64,000 bases of DNA, from contig NZ_JBEAAM010000017.1 in NCBI RefSeq assembly GCF_040066175.1, positions 1 through 64,000 on the forward strand, in the 5' to 3' direction. Both the position numbers and the translations under genes were made by a program. Every line of letters begins with the position of its first letter. Position 1 is the stretch's first letter. This DNA comes from Solimonas sp040066175 (GTDB lineage Bacteria; Pseudomonadota; Gammaproteobacteria; Nevskiales; Nevskiaceae). Positions 1-8,390 of this stretch are shown here, in pieces. A model generated the notes under the pieces. The model was not told the DNA's origin and did not search any database. It worked only from the letters and a program-made list of their open reading frames with translations.

Positions 1-126
1 TACTCCGCGTCCCCGAAGCTCAACTGCTTCATCACGAGTCTCTTGTCTCAGCGTCGGCGATCAGACCATCATCCACGCGACTTGTTCAGACGTTCCTTAG
101 AACCATGCGCTTTCCGGAGTTGCCCC

Positions 127-708
127 GTGACGGATTCTACGAGGACCATAGACAAGAGTAAGGCGTTCCGCATTGCCCTGTTGATGTCCTCCGCCCTAGC
201 AGGCGCATGCTCCGAAGGCAGAGATAGTCAATCTATTGCATTGGCATGCGATAGCTTTGCGACTGAAAGTTTTTCCTACCGTGCCGTCGAAGTTCCAGCC
301 GGCTGCTGTTCAATGGCTAATCCGGACGCTATTTTCGATGGTGATCTAGGCAGCTTGGCTGAAGTCACAGTCTCTGCGGGAGCCCACCACACGACAACGC
401 TTGATGGGGCATCTTCGACTCCTGGTTCTACCTACGACGCAGGGTCGAAACCAGGCTTCTTGATTGCGCGCCCGGCAACCGTGACGACTGCCATGCTTAC
501 AGTGCAGACCACGTTGCGTGGAGAAGTTGTTGAAACCGTAAACGGGGATGCCTTAAACATTGCGTCGCCCGGCGATCAGGTGGAATACATTTTCCTGGAT
601 TCGCAGTTTCCGTTCGACGGAGTGCGTGTGACTGTGGACGTCGAAAATCAGAGCGACAACGTGCGCTATAAGGTGTTTGAATTATGTTCGCATGCTGAGA
701 TGGATTGA
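127..708 (+). CDS. Putative exported lipoprotein of unknown function
   Basis: A 193-residue protein I do not recognise. GTG 127 is chosen as start because a GGAG sits at 116-119 and the resulting N-terminus (KSKAFRIALLMSSALAGAC) has a basic region, a hydrophobic stretch and a lipobox-like end at Cys28. The same frame is open to the left edge of the window, so a longer protein cannot be excluded; ATG 184 is another possible start. The mature part is Thr/Ser/Val-rich with several Cys and looks like an extracytoplasmic beta-rich domain. It runs into the next gene with a 5-base gap, so the two probably form an operon. The base composition is unlike the rest of the window: 31 of 60 bases at 241-300 are G or C, against 48 of 60 at 1441-1500, which suggests horizontal origin. 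Confidence 0.6.
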   Translation: MTDSTRTIDKSKAFRIALLMSSALAGACSEGRDSQSIALACDSFATESFSYRAVEVPAGCCSMANPDAIFDGDLGSLAEVTVSAGAHHTTTLDGASSTPGSTYDAGSKPGFLIARPATVTTAMLTVQTTLRGEVVETVNGDALNIASPGDQVEYIFLDSQFPFDGVRVTVDVENQSDNVRYKVFELCSHAEMD

Positions 709-713
709 GTCCC

Positions 714-1103
714 ATGCTCCGAAGGTGGTTGCGCGTGGCGTTTGTTGGACTGGTTGCACTCTCGCAAGCAGCATGCGTTCATTCCAACACCATCAGGATG
801 GGGAGCTCTGAGCCATCTTCGTGGACGGAGCAGTTGGATGGATTGCACCCTGGTGCCCGAATTTCAATCTTGCTGAAGGACGGCCGACGACTCAAGGCCG
901 AGTTTCGGGAGGCGACTGATTCGGATCTGGTAACGGCTCGTGCGTCCTATTCGCTTGGAAGTATTGAGAGCGTGACATACAAGGAGCATCGAACTGATGA
1001 GACAACGGCGACAGTGCTGACAGCGATTCTTGTTACGGTCGTCGTCTTGCCTATATTTTGGGCAAATGCGCTGAAGAACTCCCACGACCCCAAGGACAAA
1101 TAG
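714..1103 (+). CDS. Small putative lipoprotein with C-terminal membrane segment
   Basis: A 129-residue protein of unknown function. ATG 714 gives a clean signal sequence (MLRRWLRVAFVGLVALSQAAC) with a lipobox-like Cys21, although Gln at -3 makes lipidation uncertain; an in-frame TTG at 705 is less likely. A central stretch (GARISILLKDGRRLKAEF onward) has the beta pattern of a small SH3- or LSm-like fold. Near the C-terminus lies a hydrophobic helix (about residues 98-118) followed by a charged KNSHDPKDK tail. It shares the low G+C of the gene just upstream and probably its transcript. The aryl-polyene operon starts only 50 bases downstream, and composition jumps there, so this pair looks like a separate acquisition. 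Confidence 0.6.
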   Translation: MLRRWLRVAFVGLVALSQAACVHSNTIRMGSSEPSSWTEQLDGLHPGARISILLKDGRRLKAEFREATDSDLVTARASYSLGSIESVTYKEHRTDETTATVLTAILVTVVVLPIFWANALKNSHDPKDK

Positions 1104-1152
1104 CTCGAGGGTTTAGAATTCACTGCCTCCTCGTCCGCGTCGATCATTTCCC

Positions 1153-1917
1153 GTGTTCAACCCCTGCATCGTCGTTCCGGTCTTCGATCACGAAGGCGCG
1201 ATCGCGGCAACGGTCGCCTCTCTGGTACCGCATCGCTTGGCGACCTTCCTGGTCGACGACGGCAGCCATGCGGCCTGCGCACGCGAACTGGACCGGCTCG
1301 CAGCGGAGCATCGCGATTGGGTGCGCTTGGTGCGCCTGACGCCCAACCAGGGCAAGGGCGCCGCGGTGATGGCCGGCTTCGAAGCCGCGTCGGCGACGGG
1401 GTTCAGCCACGCCGTGCAGATCGACGCCGACGGCCAGCACGATGCCGCCGACATCCCGCGCCTGCTCGACGCGGCGCGCGCGCAGCCGCAGGCCCTGGTC
1501 ACCGGCATCCCGCAGTACGACGCCAGCGTGCCGCGCTCGCGCCTGTACGGCCGCTACGTCACGCACGTCTGGGTGTGGATCAACACGCTGTCCTTCCGCA
1601 TCCGCGATTCGATGCTCGGTTTCCGCGTCTATCCGCTGGACGCGGCGCTGCAGGTCTGGCGCACGCAGCCGGTCGGCCGTCGCATGGACTTCGACACCGA
1701 GATCATGGTGCGGATGTTCTGGGAAGGCATCGACGTGATCTCCCTGCCGACACGCGTGACCTACCCGGCCGACGGCGTGTCGCATTTCGACGTGCTGCGC
1801 GACAACCTGCGCATCTCGCGCATGCACGCGCGCCTGTTCTTCGGCATGCTGCGGCGGCTGCCGCGCCTGCTGGCGCGCAAGTTCGGACCCGGGCCGGCGC
1901 TGGAGCCGCGGCCGTGA
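1153..1917 (+). CDS. Family 2 glycosyltransferase of the aryl-polyene operon (ApeJ-like)
   Basis: A 254-residue GT-A fold glycosyltransferase of the dolichol-phosphate-mannose-synthase type. The nucleotide-binding VDDGS lies at residues 34-38 and the metal-binding DxD at DADGQHD, residues 91-97. There is no multi-span C-terminal region, so the enzyme is probably cytosolic or peripheral. GTG 1153 is the start; I see no strong ribosome-binding site, but TAGAAT at 1114-1119 could be a -10 box for the whole operon. Its stop overlaps the GTG of the thioesterase gene by four bases (GTGA). In aryl-polyene clusters a glycosyltransferase of this kind sits directly before thioesterase, LolA-like and MMPL genes and is thought to help attach or modify the lipid anchor. 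The family assignment is firm; the substrate is inferred from context. Confidence 0.85.
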   Translation: MFNPCIVVPVFDHEGAIAATVASLVPHRLATFLVDDGSHAACARELDRLAAEHRDWVRLVRLTPNQGKGAAVMAGFEAASATGFSHAVQIDADGQHDAADIPRLLDAARAQPQALVTGIPQYDASVPRSRLYGRYVTHVWVWINTLSFRIRDSMLGFRVYPLDAALQVWRTQPVGRRMDFDTEIMVRMFWEGIDVISLPTRVTYPADGVSHFDVLRDNLRISRMHARLFFGMLRRLPRLLARKFGPGPALEPRP

Positions 1918-2330
1918 CCCGCCTGCCGCACGCGGAGGTGCCGCTGACCGTGCAGTTCCACGACTGCGATCCGCTCGGCGTGGTCTGGCACGGCCACTAC
2001 GCGCGCTATTTCGAGCACGCGCGCAGTGCGCTGATGGACGGCATCGACTACGGCTACGAGCAGATGCGCGACTCGGGCTACGCCTGGCCGGTGATCGACC
2101 TGCATGTGCGCTACGTCAAGGCGATCCGTCTCGGCCAGAAACTGCGGGTGCGCGCGGCGCTGCAGGAGTGGGAGCACCGCCTGAAGATCGGTTACGAGCT
2201 GCGCGACGCCGACAGCGGCGAGAAGCTCGCCCGCGGCCATACGATCCAGGTCGCGGTGACGGTGCCGGAGTTCGAGATGCAGCTGGTCTCGCCCGCGATC
2301 CTCGCGCACAAGCTGGGACTCGCCCCGTGA
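1914..2330 (+). CDS. Hotdog-fold acyl thioesterase (ApeK-like, 4HBT family)
   Basis: A 138-residue hotdog thioesterase. Residues 17-29 (DCDPLGVVWHGHY) match the 4-hydroxybenzoyl-CoA thioesterase signature, with the catalytic Asp of the DPxGVV motif at position 19. The family hydrolyses acyl-CoA or acyl-ACP thioesters; in aryl-polyene operons the ApeK homologue is presumed to release or proofread acyl chains from carrier protein. The GTG start at 1914 overlaps the glycosyltransferase stop, and its own stop overlaps the next GTG, so translation is probably coupled. No export signal is visible, as expected for a cytosolic enzyme. Confidence 0.85.
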   Translation: MTRLPHAEVPLTVQFHDCDPLGVVWHGHYARYFEHARSALMDGIDYGYEQMRDSGYAWPVIDLHVRYVKAIRLGQKLRVRAALQEWEHRLKIGYELRDADSGEKLARGHTIQVAVTVPEFEMQLVSPAILAHKLGLAP

Positions 2331-2971
2331 TACGCCGGCTCGTGCTGCTCGTCGCGCTGCTCGTCGCGCGCCCGGCGGCGGCCGACGTGTTCGAGCACCC
2401 GGCCGACGCGGCGCTGCTGGCACGCGTGCTCGCACCGGCGGCGGGCGTGCTCAAGGACGCGCAGAGCCTGCGCGGCCGCTATCGACAGACCAAGCAGCTC
2501 GCCGATCTGCCGCAGCCCCTGGTGGCCGAGGGGGACTTCCTGTTCGCGCGCGCGCTGGGCATCGCCTGGCGCACCGTCACGCCGTTCCCGGCGGAGCTGC
2601 TGATCACGCCCGATGCCCTGGTGCAGCGCAATGGCGGCGCGGAGCAGCGCATCGAAGCGGCCCACCAGCCGGCGGTGCGCGCGATCGCGCAGCTGTTCTT
2701 CGCCGTGTTCACGCTGGATTTCGACACGCTCACCGCCGTGTTCCGGCCCTATGCCGAGGCGCACGTGGATGGGCAGTGGACGCTGGGGCTGCGGCCGCTG
2801 CAGGCGCTCGGCGCGATCGAGGAGATCGAGATCCGCGGCGGCACGATGGTCGCCGACGTCGAGCTGCGCGAGCGCGGCGGCGACCGCACGCGCATCGAGC
2901 TGTTGGCGACCGAGGCGTCCGCCGTGGCGCTGTCCGACGCCGACCGCGCCCGCTTCGCGTCGCGGCCGTGA
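2327..2971 (+). CDS. LolA-like outer-membrane lipid/lipoprotein carrier (ApeL-like)
   Basis: A 214-residue periplasmic protein. The N-terminus (VIRRLVLLVALLVARPAAAD) is a signal peptide cleaved near Ala19. The rest has the LolA-type pattern: an early helical segment with LRGRYRQTKQL (about residues 48-58), then alternating strands including a typical IAWRTVTPFPAELLITPDAL segment. LolA-fold proteins shield an acyl group while it crosses the periplasm; in aryl-polyene clusters the homologue next to the MMPL exporter is believed to carry the finished polyene lipid to the outer membrane. The start GTG 2327 overlaps the upstream stop, and the stop overlaps the start of the exporter gene. Confidence 0.8.
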   Translation: MIRRLVLLVALLVARPAAADVFEHPADAALLARVLAPAAGVLKDAQSLRGRYRQTKQLADLPQPLVAEGDFLFARALGIAWRTVTPFPAELLITPDALVQRNGGAEQRIEAAHQPAVRAIAQLFFAVFTLDFDTLTAVFRPYAEAHVDGQWTLGLRPLQALGAIEEIEIRGGTMVADVELRERGGDRTRIELLATEASAVALSDADRARFASRP

Positions 2972-5325
2972 CGGCGCCGACCGCCTCGCTGCGCCTGCGC
3001 TTCGCGGCCTGGCTCACGCTGGTCGCCGTGCTGGCCGCCGTGTTCGTGGTGCACGTGCGTCCGCATCTGCGCATCGAGTCCGACATCACCGCGATGCTGC
3101 CGCGCACCGCCCCGGACGCGGTCGTCGCCCAGGCGCTGGATCGTTTCGGGGTGGCGGCCGGACGCCGCAACGTGTTCCTGATCGAGGCGCCGGACTTCGC
3201 CGCGGCGCGCGCGGCCGGCGCGGCGTTCGCGCGCGCGCTCGCGCACGGCGACGCCTTCGAGTCGGTCGAGTTCGAGCGGCACACCGATCTCGTCGCGGCC
3301 GATGCCCTGTTCGGTCCGTACCGTTACGGCCTGCTGTCCGCGCGCGACCGCGCGCTGCTGCAGCAGGGACGCAGCGCAGAGCTGGAGCAGGACGCGCTGC
3401 GCGGCCTGTACACACCCGGCGGCCTGCTGCGCCTGCGGCCGTTCGCCGACGATCCGTTCAACTTCTACGGCGACTTTCTCGCCGGACTGGGGCGTCTCGA
3501 TGGCCGCCTGACGCTGCGCGACGGCGTGCTCGCGGTCGAAGGCCCGGGCCAGCCCGCGGTCCTGGTCGCCGCGACCCTGCGCGACAGCCCGTTCGCGGTG
3601 GACGCCCAGCGCGCCGCCGCGGCCGCGCTGGATGCCGCCGCGCAGGCGATGCACGCCGCGGCGCCGGACGCGCAGATGACGCCGTCCGGCGTGCTCGGCC
3701 ACGCCATCGCCAACACCGAGCGCGCGACGCGCGAGATCGGCCTGTTCGGCAGCCTGTCGCTGCTGGGCGTCGTCGCGGTGTTCCTGTACTGCTACCGCTC
3801 GCTGCGCCCGCTGCTGCTGGTGACGATCGTGCTGGGTCTGTCCGCACTGGCGCCGATCGTCGTCGTGCACACGCTGTTCGGGCAGATCCACCTGCTCGCG
3901 CTGGTGTTCGGGTCGAGCCTGATCGGCGTCGCCGTCGATTATGCGATCCACTTCTTCTCCGACCAGTTCCGCGATCCCCCGCACTGGAGCGGTGCGGCGG
4001 CCCTCGCGCATGTCCGTCCGGCGATCCTGATCGGCATGACCACCACCGCCCTCGGTTACCTCGCGTTCCTGCTGCCACCGTTTCCCGGCCTGCGGCAGAT
4101 GGCGGTGTTCTCGGTGGCCGGCCTGCTGATGGCTGGCTGCACCGTGCTGCTGGCGTTTCCGCTCGTCGCCGGCCACGGTGGCCGGCCGATGCCGGTCCGG
4201 CTCGGCCGTGCGATGCACGCGCTGGCACGCCTGCGACGACCGGCCGACCGCGTCCTCCATCCGCTGCTCGCGCTCGCGATCGTGGCGACCGGCGTCGGAC
4301 TGTGGCGGCTGGAGTTCGTCGATGACGTGCGTGCGCTGCAGTCATCGACGCCCGAACGGCTCGCACAGGAGACACACGTGCGCGAGCGGCTCGGCGGCGG
4401 CATGGACACGCGCTTCTTCCTGGTCGAGGGCGCCGACACCGAGACCTTGCTGCGCCGCGAGGAAGCGCTGCGCGACCGGCTCGATGCGCTGGTCGGCCGC
4501 GACGTGCTCGGGGGCTACCTGGCGCTGTCGCGCGTCGTCCCGTCCGCACAGCGCCAGGCACAGAACCGCGCGCTGCTCGCCGAGCGGGTCTATGCGGATG
4601 GCGCGGCACTGCCGCGGCTGCTGGCGCAGCTGGGCTTCGCCGACGCGGTCGTCGCGCGGCAGCGTGCGGCCTTCGCCGAAGCCGCCGGCCGCACGCTCAC
4701 GCTGGAGGCGTGGCTCGCCAGTCCGGTGTCGGCAGCCCTGCGCAGCCTGTGGCTGGGCGACACCGGCCGCGGCGTCGCCAGCGCGGTGGCGCTCAACGGC
4801 ATCGGCGACGTCGACGCGCTGCGCGCGGCCACGGACGGACTGGCCGGTGTGCGCCTGATCGACCGTGTCGCCGACATCTCGACGGTGCTGCGTCACTACC
4901 GGCACGTGGCGCTGCTCGGCCTGGGCGGCGCTCTGCTGGCGATCGCCGCGGTGCTGATGCTGCGCTATGCGCCGCGCCAGGCACTGCAGCAGCTGATCGC
5001 CCCGCTCGGCGGTTGCCTGTTGACGCTCGCGCTGCACGGCTGGTTCGGCGTTCCGGCCAACCTGTTCACCGTGCTCGCGCTGCTGCTGGTGCTCGGCCTG
5101 GGCGTGGACTACGGGGTGTTCCTGCGTGAAGGCGGCGCGCTGCGGCCGATCCCGATGCTGGCCATCTCGGTCGCGGCGCTGACGACGCTGCTCGCCTTCG
5201 GCATGCTGTCGGTCTCGGCCACGCCCTTCATCCGCAGCCTCGGGCTGGCGGTGCTGACCGGCGTGGCCTCGACCTGGCTGCTGGCGATCCTCGCCAGCGC
5301 GCCGCGCGCGGGGGCGGCGGCATGA
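2968..5325 (+). CDS. MMPL/RND-family lipid exporter (ApeM-like)
   Basis: A 785-residue inner-membrane transporter of the MMPL class. It has the duplicated RND layout: one membrane helix near the N-terminus, a periplasmic domain (about 35-240), a block of five or six helices (about 245-400), a further helix, a second periplasmic domain (about 445-630), and a final helix block with GLGVDYGVFLREGG. The corresponding motif in the first half is SLIGVAVDYAIHFFSD. Acidic residues within these helices are the proton-relay signature of the family. MMPL exporters in aryl-polyene operons are thought to move the lipid product out of the inner membrane and hand it to the LolA-like partner encoded just upstream. 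GTG 2968 overlaps the upstream stop, and the stop overlaps the DUF3261 start (ATGA). Confidence 0.88.
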   Translation: MTAPTASLRLRFAAWLTLVAVLAAVFVVHVRPHLRIESDITAMLPRTAPDAVVAQALDRFGVAAGRRNVFLIEAPDFAAARAAGAAFARALAHGDAFESVEFERHTDLVAADALFGPYRYGLLSARDRALLQQGRSAELEQDALRGLYTPGGLLRLRPFADDPFNFYGDFLAGLGRLDGRLTLRDGVLAVEGPGQPAVLVAATLRDSPFAVDAQRAAAAALDAAAQAMHAAAPDAQMTPSGVLGHAIANTERATREIGLFGSLSLLGVVAVFLYCYRSLRPLLLVTIVLGLSALAPIVVVHTLFGQIHLLALVFGSSLIGVAVDYAIHFFSDQFRDPPHWSGAAALAHVRPAILIGMTTTALGYLAFLLPPFPGLRQMAVFSVAGLLMAGCTVLLAFPLVAGHGGRPMPVRLGRAMHALARLRRPADRVLHPLLALAIVATGVGLWRLEFVDDVRALQSSTPERLAQETHVRERLGGGMDTRFFLVEGADTETLLRREEALRDRLDALVGRDVLGGYLALSRVVPSAQRQAQNRALLAERVYADGAALPRLLAQLGFADAVVARQRAAFAEAAGRTLTLEAWLASPVSAALRSLWLGDTGRGVASAVALNGIGDVDALRAATDGLAGVRLIDRVADISTVLRHYRHVALLGLGGALLAIAAVLMLRYAPRQALQQLIAPLGGCLLTLALHGWFGVPANLFTVLALLLVLGLGVDYGVFLREGGALRPIPMLAISVAALTTLLAFGMLSVSATPFIRSLGLAVLTGVASTWLLAILASAPRAGAAA

Positions 5326-5918
5326 AGCGGTGCGCACTCGCCGGCGCGGCCCGCGGCCGCCGGGCCGTGCTCGGGAGCCTGCTGCTCGCCGGCGCGCTGC
5401 TGTCCGCTTGCGCCGCGGCGCCGCCCGCGCCGGACGCCGCGCGCAGCGGCCTGCCGATCCTGCCGCCCTCCAGCCTCGGGGCCGCGCGCCGCGCCGAACA
5501 GGTGCTGTACGCGGCTTACGCCGAGCGCGAGGCGGCGCTGCACTGCATTCTCGACGTGAACGCCGAGCGCCTGCGCGTGATCGGCCTGACCGCGCTGGGC
5601 CAGCGCGTATTCACGCTCGAACAGGACGCGGCCGGCGTGCGCGTGGAGCGCGCACCGTTCGCCCCCGGCGAACTGCAGCCGCAGGACATCCTCGCCGACA
5701 TCCAGCTCGCCTATTGGCCGCTGGCGACCCTGCAGGCGGCGCTGCCGCAGGGCGTGCGCCTGACCGAGCCGCGCGCCGGCCTGCGCCGCCTCTACCGCGG
5801 CCCGCGCCTGGTCGCCGAGGTGCACCAGGCCACCGACGATCCCTGGAACGGCCGGCTGTGGCTGGTGAATCTCGAACACGGCTACAGCCTCGACATCACC
5901 TCCCGCCCCCTGCCATGA
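5322..5918 (+). CDS. DUF3261 lipoprotein (ApeN-like)
   Basis: A 198-residue outer-membrane lipoprotein candidate. A basic N-terminus (MKRCALAGAARGRR) precedes a hydrophobic core and a canonical lipobox LLSAC. The mature part contains the DUF3261 pattern QPQDILADIQLAYWPL followed by LYRGPRLVAEV near the C-terminus. Its place between the MMPL exporter and the dehydratase is exactly where DUF3261 lipoproteins occur in aryl-polyene clusters; a role in receiving or anchoring the polyene lipid in the outer membrane is inferred from that position. It shares four-base overlaps with both neighbours, so it belongs to the same transcript. Confidence 0.8.
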   Translation: MKRCALAGAARGRRAVLGSLLLAGALLSACAAAPPAPDAARSGLPILPPSSLGAARRAEQVLYAAYAEREAALHCILDVNAERLRVIGLTALGQRVFTLEQDAAGVRVERAPFAPGELQPQDILADIQLAYWPLATLQAALPQGVRLTEPRAGLRRLYRGPRLVAEVHQATDDPWNGRLWLVNLEHGYSLDITSRPLP

Positions 5919-6385
5919 AACCGCCTTTCCCAGCCCCCGCCACGCTGCTGCCGCATGGCCCCGGCATGATGCTGCTCGACGACATCCTGCAGCTCGACGA
6001 GGCAGGCGCGACCTGCCGGGTGCGCATCCACCCGCGCTCGCGCTTCTTCGAACCGGGCCGCGGCGTGCCCAACTGGGTCGGCATCGAGTACATGGCGCAG
6101 ACCATCGGCGTGCACGCCGGCCACCTGCGCACGCAGCTCGGCCTGCCGGTCGAGATCGGCCTGCTGCTGGGGACACGCGCCTACGCGTGTGACCACGCCT
6201 GGTTCCGCGACGGCGAGCATGTCCATGTGCAGGTCGAGCTGCTGGTGCGCGACGGCGAAGGCGTCGGCGCCTACGACTGCCGGCTCGGCGACGGACGGGA
6301 CGTCTGGTCACAGGCGCAGATCAAGGCCTACCAGCCGGAGCACATCCGCGACTTTCTCGATCGCATCTACGGGGGCAAGACATGA
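5915..6385 (+). CDS. 3-hydroxyacyl-ACP dehydratase, hotdog fold (ApeP-like)
   Basis: A 156-residue FabZ/FabA-type dehydratase. The presumed catalytic His14 lies in LLPHGPGMMLLDDI and the acidic partner Glu58 in VPNWVGIEYMAQ, mirroring the His/Glu pair of the FabZ family. It should remove water from 3-hydroxyacyl-ACP to give the conjugated trans double bonds of the polyene. In characterised clusters two dehydratases (ApeI and ApeP) work together; only one is visible here, so the other may lie outside the window. ATG 5915 overlaps the DUF3261 stop, and its own stop overlaps the ketoreductase start. Confidence 0.85.
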   Translation: MKPPFPAPATLLPHGPGMMLLDDILQLDEAGATCRVRIHPRSRFFEPGRGVPNWVGIEYMAQTIGVHAGHLRTQLGLPVEIGLLLGTRAYACDHAWFRDGEHVHVQVELLVRDGEGVGAYDCRLGDGRDVWSQAQIKAYQPEHIRDFLDRIYGGKT

Positions 6386-7098
6386 CGCAGACCGTTCTGG
6401 TCACCGGCGCCAACCGCGGCATCGGCCAGGCCATCGCCGTCGGGCTGGCGCGTGCCGGCTACGACCTCGTGCTGCACTGCCGCAGCGACGCCGACGCGAC
6501 GCGCCAGCAAGTCGAGGCGCTGGGCCGCGCCGCGCGCGTGATCCGCTTCGACGTCTCCGACCGCGAGCAGGCGCGCAGCGCGCTCACCGCCGACATCGAG
6601 GCCCATGGCGCGTACTACGGCGTGGTCTGCAACGCCGGCATCGCCCGCGACGGTGCCTTCCCGGCGCTGTCGGGCGCGGACTGGGACGGCGTGCTGCGCA
6701 CCAACCTCGACGGCTTCTACAACGTGCTGCACCCGCTGGTGATGCCGATGATCCGCACGCGCAAACCCGGCCGCATCGTCACGCTCGCCTCGGTGTCGGG
6801 CCTGATGGGCAACCGCGGCCAGGTCAATTACTCGGCGGCCAAGGCCGGTATCATCGGCGCGACCAAGGCGCTGGCGGTGGAGCTGGCCAGCCGGCGCATC
6901 ACCGTGAACTGCGTCGCGCCGGGTTTGATCAGGACGGATATGATCGACGAAGTCCCGCTCGACGAGGCATTGAAGCTGGTGCCGACGGGGCGGGTGGGCG
7001 AGCCGGACGAGGTCGCCGCGCTGGTCGCGTTCCTGATGTCGGAGGCCGCGGCCTACATCACGCGGCAGGTGATCTCGATCAACGGCGGCATGTATTGA
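6382..7098 (+). CDS. 3-oxoacyl-ACP reductase, FabG-like SDR (ApeQ-like)
   Basis: A 238-residue classical short-chain dehydrogenase. The NADP-binding TGANRGIG is at residues 8-15, NAG at 84-86, and the catalytic set is Ser137, Tyr150 and Lys154 (SVSGLMGNRGQVNYSAAK). Sequence and length are very close to FabG, so it should reduce 3-ketoacyl-ACP in each elongation cycle. Because it lies between the dehydratase and ketosynthase genes it is assigned to aryl-polyene synthesis rather than housekeeping fatty-acid synthesis. It begins with a four-base overlap; after its stop there is a 39-base gap before the ketosynthase. Confidence 0.88.
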   Translation: MTQTVLVTGANRGIGQAIAVGLARAGYDLVLHCRSDADATRQQVEALGRAARVIRFDVSDREQARSALTADIEAHGAYYGVVCNAGIARDGAFPALSGADWDGVLRTNLDGFYNVLHPLVMPMIRTRKPGRIVTLASVSGLMGNRGQVNYSAAKAGIIGATKALAVELASRRITVNCVAPGLIRTDMIDEVPLDEALKLVPTGRVGEPDEVAALVAFLMSEAAAYITRQVISINGGMY

Positions 7099-7137
7099 CT
7101 CTCGGGGTCGTGGTTTGGGGAAGGGGTGGGTGTCGGG

Positions 7138-8376
7138 ATGGGTGCAGGAACGAAACGGGTCGTCATCACCGGCATGGCCGGCATCACGGCCATCGGGCAG
7201 GACTGGGACAGCGTCGAAACCAGTCTGCGCAACAACGTCAGCGGCATCGAGAAGATGCCGGAGTGGGACCGTTTCACCGAGGTCGGCACGCGCCTGGGCG
7301 GGCCGGTCAAGGATTTCAGGCTGCCGCCACACTACACGCGCAAGGTCACGCGCACGATGGGTCGCGTCTCGCTGCTCGCGGTGCGCGCGTCCGAACTGGC
7401 GCTGGAGAACGCCGGGCTCAAGGATGATCCCGAGATCAGGACCGGCGCGATGGGTGTGTCCTACGGTTCCTGCACCGGCAGCACCGACGCGGTGACCGAA
7501 TTCGGCGGCCTGATGGTGTCGGGCAAGCTCGGCCGCTTCAACGCGACGACCTACCTGCGCATGATGTCGCACACCGCCGCGGTCAACATCGGTCTGTACT
7601 TCGGCCTCAAGGGCCGCGTGATCCCCACCTGCAGCGCCTGCACCTCCGGTAGCCAGGGCATCGGCTATGCCTACGAGGCGATCAAGTACGGCATGCAGAC
7701 GATGATGCTCGCCGGCGGCGCCGAGGAACTGTGTCCGTCGGAGGCCGCGGTGTTCGACACGCTGTTCTCGGCCAGCCTGAAGAACGATGCGCCCAAGACC
7801 ACGCCGGCACCGTTCGACCGCGACCGCGACGGCCTGGTGATCGGCGAGGGCGCGTGCACGCTGGTGCTCGAGGAGTACGAGCATGCGAAGGCGCGCGGCG
7901 CGAAGATCTACGCCGAGATCGTCGGTTACGGCACCAACGCCGACGGCGACCACGCGACGCACCCGAATCAGGAAACGATGGGCGGCGCGATGACGCTGGC
8001 GTTCCAGGACGCCGGCCTGTCGCCGCGCGACATCGGCTTCGTGTCCTGCCACGGCACCGCGACCGAGCAGGGTGACATCGCCGAATCCAACATGACGCGC
8101 CGCTATTTCGGCCGCGCCATCCCGGCGGCCTCGTGGAAAGGGCACCTCGGCCACACGCTCGGCGCCTGCGGCGCGATCGAGAGCTGGTGGGTCATCGAGA
8201 TGATGAACCGCGGCTGGTTCGCGCCGACGCTGAACCTGAGGAATCTCGACCCGCGCTGCGGCGAACTCGATTACGTCGTCGGCAACGGTCGTGCGCTGCA
8301 GACCGAGCACGTCATCAACAACAACTTCGCCTTCGGCGGCATCAACACGTCGCTGATCTTCCGTCGCACGATGTAG
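7138..8376 (+). CDS. Beta-ketoacyl-ACP synthase (ApeR/ApeO-type)
   Basis: A 412-residue thiolase-fold condensing enzyme. The catalytic triad is complete: Cys168 in PTCSACTSGSQGIG, His305 in SCHGTATEQGD and His339 in KGHLGHTLGACG, with Lys334 also conserved. It should extend acyl-ACP with malonyl-ACP. ATG 7138 is preferred over the in-frame GTG 7126 because the AAGGGG at 7121-7126 can then act as ribosome-binding site. Aryl-polyene clusters normally hold two complete synthases on this side (ApeO before the dehydratase, ApeR at the end); here only this one occurs, so it may cover both roles or the second gene lies elsewhere. Its stop is followed at once by AAAGGAG for the next gene. Confidence 0.87.
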   Translation: MGAGTKRVVITGMAGITAIGQDWDSVETSLRNNVSGIEKMPEWDRFTEVGTRLGGPVKDFRLPPHYTRKVTRTMGRVSLLAVRASELALENAGLKDDPEIRTGAMGVSYGSCTGSTDAVTEFGGLMVSGKLGRFNATTYLRMMSHTAAVNIGLYFGLKGRVIPTCSACTSGSQGIGYAYEAIKYGMQTMMLAGGAEELCPSEAAVFDTLFSASLKNDAPKTTPAPFDRDRDGLVIGEGACTLVLEEYEHAKARGAKIYAEIVGYGTNADGDHATHPNQETMGGAMTLAFQDAGLSPRDIGFVSCHGTATEQGDIAESNMTRRYFGRAIPAASWKGHLGHTLGACGAIESWWVIEMMNRGWFAPTLNLRNLDPRCGELDYVVGNGRALQTEHVINNNFAFGGINTSLIFRRTM

Positions 8377-8390
8377 AAAGGAGTCGTTCC

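Noticed and set aside
1..126. Upstream extension of the first gene to the window edge
   Set aside because: The frame is open, but the residues before GTG 127 are not signal-like, and the GGAG and signal peptide favour the later start.
2749..4260. Long open frames antisense to the MMPL exporter and similar ones at 6367-8310, 8271-10712 and 12386-14644
   Set aside because: They are rich in His, Arg, Gln, Ala and Asp, carry no motifs, and mirror well-supported genes on the other strand; they arise from the high G+C content.
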